44,214 nucleotides of DNA from an uncultured Prevotella sp. (GTDB lineage Bacteria; Bacteroidota; Bacteroidia; Bacteroidales; Bacteroidaceae): assembly GCA_900543585.1 (NCBI GenBank), contig UQRP01000022.1, positions 1 through 44,214 on the forward strand. Reading direction: 5' to 3'. The first letter of the stretch is position 1; each line of letters begins with the position of its first letter. The position numbers were made by a program, and so were the translations under genes. The notes under the pieces were generated by a model. It did no database searches, was not told where the DNA came from, and saw nothing but the letters and a program-made list of their open reading frames with translations. This document shows, piece after piece, positions 33,026 through 40,410 of this stretch.

Positions 33026-34399
33026 ATGTCTAAAGACAATAATATCGATAACAAAGAGGCAACATTAGCCTTGGGAACGAAGCCGGTAGGCCGGCTTCTG
33101 GCTCAGTATGCCCTTCCTGCTATCACGGCGCAGGTGGCTTTCTCTCTCTACAATATCATCGACCGGGCTTTCATCGGCCAGGTGGTGGGTCCTCTCGCCA
33201 TCTCTGGTCTTGCCATCACCTTTCCTTTTATGAACCTCTCCGGTGCTTTCGGTGCCGCTGTCGGTGTGGGTTCGGCAACGGCTATCTCGGTAAAGCTTGG
33301 ACAGAGAGACTATAAGACGGCGGAAGAAATCCTTGGCAACACGGTTACGCTGAACCTCATCGTGGGTTGTGCCCTGGCGGTGATCTGCCTCATCTTCCTC
33401 GATCCTATCCTTTATTTCTTCGGAGCCAGCAAGGAGACTATTCCTTATGCCCGGAGCTTCATGCAGGTCATTCTCATCGGTAATCCCGTCACACACATGT
33501 ACTTCGGCCTCAACGCTGTGCTGCGGGCTGCCTCGAAGCCGCGGCAGGCTATGAATGCCACTATCTTTACCGTGGTGATGAATATCCTCCTCGACTGCGT
33601 CTTCATCCTCTGGTGGGGATGGGGCATCAGAGGCGCGGCAGCAGCAACGGTGCTCTCACAGACAATGGCCTTAGGCTATCAGATGACGCTCTTCGCCGAC
33701 AAGAAGCAACTCCTGCATCTCAAGCGAGGTATCTATCGCCTCAAGGCCAGGCTGGTGCGCAACATCATCGAGATAGGTATCTCGCCTTTCTTGATGAATG
33801 TCTGTGCCTGTGTCATCGTTATCTTTATGAATAATCAGCTGGTACGGTATGGTGGTGACCTCTCCGTAGGTACCTATGGTATCGCATCAGCATTGTCCAT
33901 CGTCTTCATGATGTTCGTCATAGGCCTCAACCAGGGCATGCAGCCCATAGCGGGATATAACTATGGCGCGCAGAAACTGGACCGTATGATGCAGGTCCTG
34001 CGACTCGCTATCATCGTAGCCGTAATGATTATGACGCTTGGCTGGGCCATCGCTGAGTTTCTGCCGCGACAGGTCGCACGTATCTTTACGGCTGACAGCA
34101 CGCTGATAGAGATGTCGGTTAAAGCCATCCGTATCGATATGCTCGTCTTCCCCATCGTGGGCTTCCAGATGGTGGTGACGAACTTCTTCCAGTGCATCGG
34201 CAAGGTGAAGATAAGCATCTTCCTGTCCTTGTCACGCCAGCTCATCTTCCTCTTGCCTCTTCTCTACACCCTGCCTATCTTCTTTGGCATTGATGGTGTC
34301 TGGTACTCTCTGCCCTGTTCCGATACCTTTGCATCAATGGTGACGGCAACCATCTTAGTGGTATACATGAGGAAGTTCAGAAAACAGATTAAAAGCTAA
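33026..34399 (+). CDS. MATE family efflux transporter
   Basis: Cation-coupled multidrug or metabolite exporter in the inner membrane (457 aa). Twelve hydrophobic segments in two six-helix halves are visible. Family motifs include FSLYNIIDRAFIGQVVG, NAVLRAASKPRQAMNA and GLNQGMQPIAGYNYGA. The substrate cannot be deduced. It is the first gene of a tight operon: its TAA stop overlaps the ATG of the next gene by one base (34399). No drug-resistance context is seen. Confidence 0.93.
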   Translation: MSKDNNIDNKEATLALGTKPVGRLLAQYALPAITAQVAFSLYNIIDRAFIGQVVGPLAISGLAITFPFMNLSGAFGAAVGVGSATAISVKLGQRDYKTAEEILGNTVTLNLIVGCALAVICLIFLDPILYFFGASKETIPYARSFMQVILIGNPVTHMYFGLNAVLRAASKPRQAMNATIFTVVMNILLDCVFILWWGWGIRGAAAATVLSQTMALGYQMTLFADKKQLLHLKRGIYRLKARLVRNIIEIGISPFLMNVCACVIVIFMNNQLVRYGGDLSVGTYGIASALSIVFMMFVIGLNQGMQPIAGYNYGAQKLDRMMQVLRLAIIVAVMIMTLGWAIAEFLPRQVARIFTADSTLIEMSVKAIRIDMLVFPIVGFQMVVTNFFQCIGKVKISIFLSLSRQLIFLLPLLYTLPIFFGIDGVWYSLPCSDTFASMVTATILVVYMRKFRKQIKS

Positions 34400-35028
34400 T
34401 GGAAATGGAGAATAAGAAGATTATTATCAATGTGGGCCGTCAGATAGGGTCTGGGGGCCGCATCATAGCCAAGATGCTGGCCGAAGATTTCGGCTGTAAG
34501 TTTTATGACAAGGAGCTTCTCAACCTTGCCGCTAAGGAGAGTGGCTTCAGTGAGAAGTTCTTTGAGCAGAACGATGAGCAGAAGGGCTTCTTGAAATCTC
34601 TCTTTCATGTCAACGTCCCTCTCTTGGGCGAACATAACTTCTATAAGGATAATTTCTCACAGGATTCTCTCTACCAGTTTCAGAGTGACGCCATCCGTAA
34701 GGCTGCACAGACGGACAGTTGTGTCTTTGTAGGGCGTACCGCTGACTATGTACTCCGTGACTTCAAAAACACCTTCAGCGTCTTCATTACAGCAAATATC
34801 GACCAGCGCCTCCAGCGCGTCTGCAAACGGCACAACCTTGACAGAGCAGCTGCCAGAAAGTATATCCGTAACAGGGAGGAGGACAGAGCGTCGAATTATA
34901 ATTATTATACGGGAAAGGAATGGGGACATGCTGAGAGCTATGACCTCTGCATCAACTCCAGCCTCTTGGGACTGGAAGAGACCGAAAAGTTTATCGCTGA
35001 AATAATAAGGAAAAGATTTAATATATGA
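34399..35028 (+). CDS. Cytidylate kinase-like family protein
   Basis: 209-aa P-loop protein of the cytidylate-kinase-like family (Cytidylate_kin2). The nucleotide loop GRQIGSGGR (residues 13-21) lacks the classic Walker Lys, as is usual in this family. The segment FYDKELLNLAAKESG and the lid-like RNREEDRASNYNYYTGKEWG are also typical. The substrate is unproven and need not be CMP. It overlaps the MATE gene by 1 nt and rfbB by 4 nt (ATGA). Confidence 0.88.
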   Translation: MEMENKKIIINVGRQIGSGGRIIAKMLAEDFGCKFYDKELLNLAAKESGFSEKFFEQNDEQKGFLKSLFHVNVPLLGEHNFYKDNFSQDSLYQFQSDAIRKAAQTDSCVFVGRTADYVLRDFKNTFSVFITANIDQRLQRVCKRHNLDRAAARKYIRNREEDRASNYNYYTGKEWGHAESYDLCINSSLLGLEETEKFIAEIIRKRFNI

Positions 35029-36194
35029 AAACGTATTTAGTGACTGGTGCCGCCGGTTTTATTGGTTCTAACTTTATCAAGTATTTGCTTCACAAGAAGT
35101 ACGTCAACGACGACATCAAGGTCATCATCCTCGATGCCCTCACCTATGCCGGCAACCTCGGTACCATCAAGGATGACATCGACAACGAGCGCTGTTTCTT
35201 TGTCAAGGGAGACATCCGCGACCGTCAGCTTCTTGACAAACTCTTTGCTGAGAATGACATCGACTTTGTCGTCAACTTTGCTGCCGAGAGCCATGTAGAC
35301 CGGTCTATTGAGGACCCGCAGCTCTTCCTCTCTGTCAACATCCTTGGCACCCAGAATCTCATGGATGCAGCGCGCAAGGCTTGGGTGACGGGAAAGGACG
35401 AACAGGGCTATCCCACATGGAAGGCCGGCAAGCGTTATCATCAGGTATCCACTGATGAGGTCTATGGCGCTTTAGGCCAGACCGGCTATTTCACTGAGAC
35501 GACACCGCTCTGTCCTCACAGCCCTTACTCTGCCAGTAAGGCCAGTGCCGACTTCTTCGTGCAGGCCTATCGTGATACCTATCACATGCCGGTGAGCATC
35601 ACGCGCTGCTCGAACAACTACGGCCCCTATCACTTCCCCGAGAAGCTCATCCCATTGATCATCAACAACATTCTGCACGGCAAGAAGCTTCCGGTCTATG
35701 GAGAGGGGCTCAATGTGCGCGACTGGCTTTATGTCGAAGACCACTGCAAGGCCATCGACCTGGTGGTGCGTGAGGGTAAAGCCGGAGAGGTCTATAACGT
35801 CGGTGGACACAACGAGATGAAGAACATCGACATCGTGAAGCTCACTATCAAGACCATCCATGACATGATGGCTGCCGACAAAAACCTGCGCCACGTGCTG
35901 AAGAAGCAGGTGAAGGACGCTAATGGTGACATTGACATCAGTTGGATTAATGACTCCCTCATCGAGCATGTCGCTGACCGTCTCGGACATGATGCCCGCT
36001 ACGCCATTGATCCGACGAAGATAAAGAATGAGCTCGGGTGGTATCCTGAGACGAAGTTTGCTGACGGTATCGTCAAGACGATCAAGTGGAACCTCGATAA
36101 CCAGCAATGGATACAGGAGGTTACTTCGGGCGATTACCAGAAGTACTACGATATCATGTACGGTAAGGAGCGTCACGGACAGGTGATAGACTAA
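35025..36194 (+). CDS. rfbB: dTDP-glucose 4,6-dehydratase
   Basis: Extended SDR enzyme that converts dTDP-glucose to dTDP-4-keto-6-deoxyglucose (389 aa). NAD loop GAAGFIGSN near residues 8-16. The active site contains VSTDEVYGAL (Thr-Asp-Glu triad) and YSASKASADF (YxxxK). The sugar-nucleotide motifs RCSNNYGPYHFPEKLIP and EGLNVRDWLYVEDHC are present. It is about 30 residues longer than E. coli RfbB, as in other Bacteroidota. No rfbA, rfbC or rfbD lies in the window. The product would feed the cassette at 39074-41567. The start overlaps the preceding gene by ATGA. Confidence 0.96.
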   Translation: MKTYLVTGAAGFIGSNFIKYLLHKKYVNDDIKVIILDALTYAGNLGTIKDDIDNERCFFVKGDIRDRQLLDKLFAENDIDFVVNFAAESHVDRSIEDPQLFLSVNILGTQNLMDAARKAWVTGKDEQGYPTWKAGKRYHQVSTDEVYGALGQTGYFTETTPLCPHSPYSASKASADFFVQAYRDTYHMPVSITRCSNNYGPYHFPEKLIPLIINNILHGKKLPVYGEGLNVRDWLYVEDHCKAIDLVVREGKAGEVYNVGGHNEMKNIDIVKLTIKTIHDMMAADKNLRHVLKKQVKDANGDIDISWINDSLIEHVADRLGHDARYAIDPTKIKNELGWYPETKFADGIVKTIKWNLDNQQWIQEVTSGDYQKYYDIMYGKERHGQVID

Positions 36195-36196
36195 TT

Positions 36197-36520
36197 ATGG
36201 ACAAGTTCTCTCAGCAGTTGGAAAACTACCTTCAGCTGGCTCACAGCTCAGCACTGCTTGTGAGTCAGGCTGACAAGGCCAATCTCAACATCCTCCTTGA
36301 GATGCTGGGACCTATTGATAGGGACATTCTCGTCGCCTATTACGGGCTATTTGGCTCTTCTGTTATCGCTGTGGAGCAGATAGCTTTGAAATACCGCGTT
36401 CCGCAGTCGGCTATCCATGAGATAGTAGAGAAAGATCTTCATCATCTCTCCATCACACCGGAATGGCAGATGATGATGAGACAATTGAAACCTATAGTGA
36501 GAAAAAAGATAGAACAATGA
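36197..36520 (+). CDS. Orphan sigma-70 region-4-like helix-turn-helix protein
   Basis: 107 aa, not assigned to a named family. Residues about 38-84 follow the sigma-70 region 4 pattern: an IDRDILVAYYGLFG helix (compare the ILRLRYGL of sigma factors), then AVEQIALKYRVPQSAIHEIVEKDLHHL, a helix-turn-helix ending in a basic/hydrophobic helix. No region 2 is present, so it is not a complete sigma factor. It may be a DNA-binding regulator or simply a fold relative. It is coupled to both neighbours: 2 bp after rfbB, and its stop overlaps the purT start (ATGA). Confidence 0.75.
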   Translation: MDKFSQQLENYLQLAHSSALLVSQADKANLNILLEMLGPIDRDILVAYYGLFGSSVIAVEQIALKYRVPQSAIHEIVEKDLHHLSITPEWQMMMRQLKPIVRKKIEQ

Positions 36521-37698
36521 AAAAGATTCTGTTGTTAGGCTCAGGTGAGCTGGGTAAGGAGTTCACTATCGCCGCAAAGCGTGCAGGACAGTATGTCATT
36601 GCGTGCGACAAGTATGACAATGCTCCTGCTATGCAGGTGGCCGACGAGCGTGAGGTGTTCTCTATGCTCGACGGTGATGCCCTGACGGCTGTCGTAGAGA
36701 GACACAAACCGGACCTCATCGTGCCGGAGATAGAGGCTATCCGCACCGAGCGCCTCTTCGACTTCGAGAAGGAGGGTATCCAAGTAGTGCCGTCGGCAAG
36801 GGCCGTGAACTACACCATGAACCGGCGGGCCATCCGCGACCTCGCTGCCAAGGAGCTGGGATTGCGCACGGCAAAGTATTTCTACGCCAAGACCTTCGAC
36901 GAGTTCAAGCGGGCCGCTGACGAGATAGGCTTCCCCTGCGTGGTCAAGCCGCTGATGTCGTCATCGGGACATGGTCAGAGCTATGTCCACAACGACGATG
37001 AGCTCAAAGAGGCTTTCCGCGATGCCATGGAGGAAGGACGCGGTGACGTCAAGGAGGTGATCATCGAGGAGTTCATCGACTTCCAGTCTGAGTTCACGCT
37101 GCTCACCGTCACGCAGAAGCATGGCCCCACCATCTTCTGCCCGCCTATCGGCCACGTGCAGAATGGTGGTGACTATCGCGAGAGCTGGATGCCCTACGCC
37201 ATCAGCGATGAGGCCCTGAAGCAGGCACAGCATATCGCTGCCGAGGTGACGAAGGCTTTGACGGGCTATGGTATCTGGGGCGTGGAGTTCTTCCTCACCA
37301 AGCAGGGCGAGGTCATCTTCTCCGAGCTTAGTCCTCGTCCGCATGACACCGGCATGGTGACGCTCAGCCACTGCACCAACCTCAGCGAGTTTGAGCTGCA
37401 CTTCCGTGCTGTGATGGGTCTCGACATCCCGGCCATCCACCTGGAGCACAGCGGAGCCTCCGCTGTCGTCCTGTCGCCGGTGGAGAGCGACAAGCCGCTG
37501 GACTACAACCTGGAGGATGTCTGCCATGAGGACCATGCCCGTGTGCGCATCTTCGGCAAGCCTGTGGCCCACGTAGGCCGCCGCATGGGTGTTGTCGTCT
37601 GCTACGACAAGGTGGGCTGTGACATGGATGCCCTGCGCAACAAGACCAAGCGCCTGGCCAAGACTGTGCTCGGGACAGACCCGTACATGAAGAAGTAG
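36517..37698 (+). CDS. purT: Formate-dependent phosphoribosylglycinamide formyltransferase
   Basis: ATP-grasp enzyme that makes formyl-GAR from GAR, formate and ATP in purine synthesis (393 aa, normal length). The N-terminus ILLLGSGELGKE, CDKYDNAPAMQVAD, the ATP-grasp KPLMSSSGHGQS and the late FSELSPRPHDTGMVTL are diagnostic. The frame is open back to 36463, but the family start and the ATGA overlap with the upstream gene fix the start at 36517. It is the last gene of the operon, followed by REP-like hairpins. Confidence 0.96.
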   Translation: MKKILLLGSGELGKEFTIAAKRAGQYVIACDKYDNAPAMQVADEREVFSMLDGDALTAVVERHKPDLIVPEIEAIRTERLFDFEKEGIQVVPSARAVNYTMNRRAIRDLAAKELGLRTAKYFYAKTFDEFKRAADEIGFPCVVKPLMSSSGHGQSYVHNDDELKEAFRDAMEEGRGDVKEVIIEEFIDFQSEFTLLTVTQKHGPTIFCPPIGHVQNGGDYRESWMPYAISDEALKQAQHIAAEVTKALTGYGIWGVEFFLTKQGEVIFSELSPRPHDTGMVTLSHCTNLSEFELHFRAVMGLDIPAIHLEHSGASAVVLSPVESDKPLDYNLEDVCHEDHARVRIFGKPVAHVGRRMGVVVCYDKVGCDMDALRNKTKRLAKTVLGTDPYMKK

Positions 37699-37739
37699 CC
37701 GCTCCGTCCTTATCTTCCTTCAGCTCTTCCTTCAGCTCC

Positions 37740-37877
37740 TTCGCCTTAAAAAGGCGAAGCACACAACGGTGCACCGTTATGGCTTGTACATGTTGTTACC
37801 CATAGTGTTTGGTGTACCGTTGTGTGCTGCGCCTTTCTAAGGCGCAGGAATTGGCTGTACCTTTCTAAGGCGCAGGA
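37740..37877. repeat. REP-like hairpins between purT and the RAYT-type transposase gene
   Basis: Two hairpins share one geometry, an 8-bp stem with a 3-nt loop: TTCGCCTT/AAGGCGAA at 37740-37758 and TGCGCCTT/AAGGCGCA at 37828-37846. A third, partial copy (CCTTTCTAAGGCGCAGGA) lies at 37860-37877. The first two sit inside a larger inverted repeat, 37744-37775 against 37811-37842, that matches at 29 of 32 positions. The cluster ends 27 bp from the stop of the transposase gene, the place where REP elements are found beside RAYT genes. It may also terminate purT. Confidence 0.75.
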
Positions 37878-37903
37878 CTGTCGTGGCAAGTCAAGGTGTC
37901 TCT

Positions 37904-38965
37904 TTATAGCCTTTCACCGTTGCAGAGCGCTGCTGCCATGTTGTTGAGCATGTCGCATTGCAGACGGCTGATGTGCCTTTTGTCGGTATGGTGCTCCCAT
38001 GGCGCTAACAAGAGCAGTTGACCTCGGGCACAAGCATCAAAGCGAGCTCCACCTGGCTTGGCAAGCGCTGTGAAACCATTTTCTTGCAAGATAATTTCAG
38101 GATAACCCTTCTCAAAGGCTGCTCGCATCACAGCTTTCTCCCCGGGAGAGATGCACGGAGATACCAACACTGTCCCGGAAGCGCATTCCGTTAAAGCGCG
38201 TGCTTTCAGCTTTTGTATCTCTTCTTCAGAAAGACGCCGAGAACATTGTACTTGTAATAACGGTCTATTAAGCAGAAACCTGTTTCCGATAGCCGAGTAC
38301 GTTATCCCTTTCTCTTCGATATTCCTCTGCACGCGGAAGAAGTCAGGAAAGGTCTGCTTGATCAGCAGGCGTCGGGGATTGTCGGCGAGATAGTGCTTCC
38401 ATATTTGTAACTGGTCCTTATGCATGAGCACCTTATCATTATATCCATGTTCGAAGAGTAGCCCATTGCCACGCCTGTCGCGCTTTTGATACAGCTTCCT
38501 CATATCCTTGCTATTCAGCCTTTCCTCTTGCCGTGGTGAGAGAAACAGCCTGCGATAGGCCTTGTTACAGCCTTGTATGAATCCACGGATGGCGATACCG
38601 AGATGACAAGGCAAGGTTTCACGTACGAAGATGATGAGATGCAGATGGTCTGGCATGATCTGGAAGCCACAGATCGTTATTTGCGGATAAAAACGTGGAA
38701 AGCCCACAATCTGCTCTTTTACCGCTTCTCCTAAGGGTGTGAGCACGATATGAGGATAGTTCACCTCGCCATGACAAGAATGAATGTCACCTTCTATTCT
38801 TCCAAATAACTTCCGTCGTTCTGCCACCACAAGGGTGAGCATATAGATGGAGCGTTCATGGTAATCTTTGTCCTTCATCCTGCGTTTCATTGACGGAATG
38901 ACGGCATGCCGATTCTTTGGCTCGTCGCTTTTATGGTCAGAAGGAAGTTTCTTTTCCATAGTCAT
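37904..38965 (-). CDS. REP-associated tyrosine transposase (Y1/HUH) with C-terminal extension
   Basis: 353 aa. Residues about 35-215 are a Y1_Tnp/TnpA-REP domain. The metal-binding HUH motif is H107-L108-H109 in QIMPDHLHLIIF. The likely nucleophile is Y192 in WKHYLADNPRRL, aligned with the Tyr of the YINPxKH motif of RAYTs. RAYTs of this family are domesticated single-copy transposases of about 165-220 aa. Here another 130 or so residues follow (about 220-353), with EKAVMRAAFEKGYPEIIL and ARGQLLLLAPWE, which resemble a DprA/SLOG-like nucleotide-binding fold (tentative). Matching hairpins flank its 3' end (37740-37877). It is on the opposite strand to its neighbours. Confidence 0.87.
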   Translation of the reverse strand: MTMEKKLPSDHKSDEPKNRHAVIPSMKRRMKDKDYHERSIYMLTLVVAERRKLFGRIEGDIHSCHGEVNYPHIVLTPLGEAVKEQIVGFPRFYPQITICGFQIMPDHLHLIIFVRETLPCHLGIAIRGFIQGCNKAYRRLFLSPRQEERLNSKDMRKLYQKRDRRGNGLLFEHGYNDKVLMHKDQLQIWKHYLADNPRRLLIKQTFPDFFRVQRNIEEKGITYSAIGNRFLLNRPLLQVQCSRRLSEEEIQKLKARALTECASGTVLVSPCISPGEKAVMRAAFEKGYPEIILQENGFTALAKPGGARFDACARGQLLLLAPWEHHTDKRHISRLQCDMLNNMAAALCNGERL

Positions 38966-39073
38966 ATAGGTCTTAGCGTCTATTCTTTTATCCTTCTAAC
39001 GCTCTCATCGGTTTATTATTGCAATATGGTGCCGCTTGTTAAAATAAAGTTTCAGGATGAGCGTTATCAATAT

Positions 39074-39484
39074 ATGGACCAGTTAGGAAAAATCATATCG
39101 CTCAAGAAGATTGCCGACCCGAGGGGCAATCTCACCGTCGTGGAGCAGTGCAAGGACATTCCTTTCCAAGTCAGAAGGGTGTACTGGACTTATGACATTC
39201 CCACTGACGCCGAGCGGGGTGGTCATGCGCATATCCATTGCCGTGAGCTCATCGTTTCTGTCAGCGGTGCCTTCTCGGTGACACTCGACAATGGACACGA
39301 GCGGAAACAATACCTGCTGACCAAGCCTTATGAAGGCTTGCTCGTCGACACGGGCATCTGGCGCACCCTGGAGAATTTCTCGTCGGGAGCCGTGTGCCTC
39401 GTACTCGCCGAAGACCCGTTTGACGAGAGCGACTATATACGTGATTATACTGCCTATCTAAAATTCATCGCATGTTCGAAATAA
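39074..39484 (+). CDS. dTDP-4-keto-6-deoxyglucose 3,4-ketoisomerase (FdtA/QdtA-like cupin)
   Basis: RmlC-like cupin of 136 aa. It would move the keto group of dTDP-4-keto-6-deoxyglucose from C4 to C3, preparing a 3-amino sugar. Motifs: KKIADPRGNLTVVEQ, RVYWTYDIPTDAERGGHAH and the cupin His pair in HAHIHCRELI. I place the start at the ATG at 39074, which matches family N-termini; ATG 39026 would add 16 residues. Gal- or Glc-type product (FdtA or QdtA) cannot be told by eye. The gene overlaps the next by 13 nt. Confidence 0.85.
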   Translation: MDQLGKIISLKKIADPRGNLTVVEQCKDIPFQVRRVYWTYDIPTDAERGGHAHIHCRELIVSVSGAFSVTLDNGHERKQYLLTKPYEGLLVDTGIWRTLENFSSGAVCLVLAEDPFDESDYIRDYTAYLKFIACSK

Positions 39485-40410
39485 GAAGATATTCTGATCT
39501 TGACAAGAAGCAATGGGATCAATATGTCTCAAAGGCCAGGAATGCCACTTTTCTCTTTTATCGGGATTACATGGACTACCACCGCGACCGCTTTGCTGAC
39601 TATTCTCTTATGTTCTATAAGGGACACCGTCTCTATGCGCTGTTGCCGGCGCATATCAAAGGCAATGTCCTTTATTCCCATTTTGGACTGACATATGGTG
39701 GGCTTATCATGGATTACAATGTTACTATTACCGAGACGTGCCAGCTTTTTGATGAGTTAAACAAATTCCTCAAAGCTGCGGGAATCCGGGAAGTGTACTA
39801 TAAACCTATACCGTGGATTTATCACCTCCATCCTTCAGAAGAAGACCTTTACGCTATCTTTTGGAAATGTCATGCCCAGTTATATTCAAGAAATATTGGC
39901 ACAACCATCTTCATGCAGCGGCATCAAAGATGGCGTAAAGACCATCGAAGGTTACTTCGCCGGGCGCTTGATAATGGTGTGACGGTGGTCAGAGATGGTA
40001 GTCTTGAAGCGTTTTGGAAAATCTTGAATGATAATCTTGATGAGCGGTTCCATGCCAAGCCTGTGCATACGTTATCAGAGATAGAACTTTTGAAGTCGCG
40101 TTTTCCGGACCATATCATACAATACAATGCTTATAAAGATCACGAAATTATAGGTGGGTTGACCGTCTATCTGACTCAACAGGTGGTGCATGGGCAGTAC
40201 AGTAGCACCAATCATGTGGGAAAAGAGTATGGAGCTATGGAAGCGATCTATAATCAGTTAATGTACCACGATTATCCGGACTATCCTTATTTGGACTTTG
40301 GTAGTTCCACGGAAGAAAACGGCAGTGTCATCAATGAAGGGCTAATAGCCCACAAGGAAGGCTTTGGCGGTCGCGGTGTGTGTTACGATACCTATCATTG
40401 GTTGTTATGA
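39472..40410 (+). CDS. FemAB/GNAT-like acyltransferase
   Basis: 312 aa with the FemAB-type double-GNAT layout. The N-terminal half contains ATFLFYRDYMDYHRDRF. The C-terminal half contains IIGGLTVYLTQQVVHGQYSSTN and LDFGSSTEENGSVINEGL, typical of the acetyl-CoA/aminoacyl transfer fold. Placed between the ketoisomerase and the aminotransferase, it is a candidate N-acyltransferase for the 3-amino sugar, a job done by hexapeptide-repeat FdtC in some other systems. The substrate is inferred from context only. It overlaps both neighbours (13 nt and 4 nt). Confidence 0.8.
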   Translation: MFEIRRYSDLDKKQWDQYVSKARNATFLFYRDYMDYHRDRFADYSLMFYKGHRLYALLPAHIKGNVLYSHFGLTYGGLIMDYNVTITETCQLFDELNKFLKAAGIREVYYKPIPWIYHLHPSEEDLYAIFWKCHAQLYSRNIGTTIFMQRHQRWRKDHRRLLRRALDNGVTVVRDGSLEAFWKILNDNLDERFHAKPVHTLSEIELLKSRFPDHIIQYNAYKDHEIIGGLTVYLTQQVVHGQYSSTNHVGKEYGAMEAIYNQLMYHDYPDYPYLDFGSSTEENGSVINEGLIAHKEGFGGRGVCYDTYHWLL

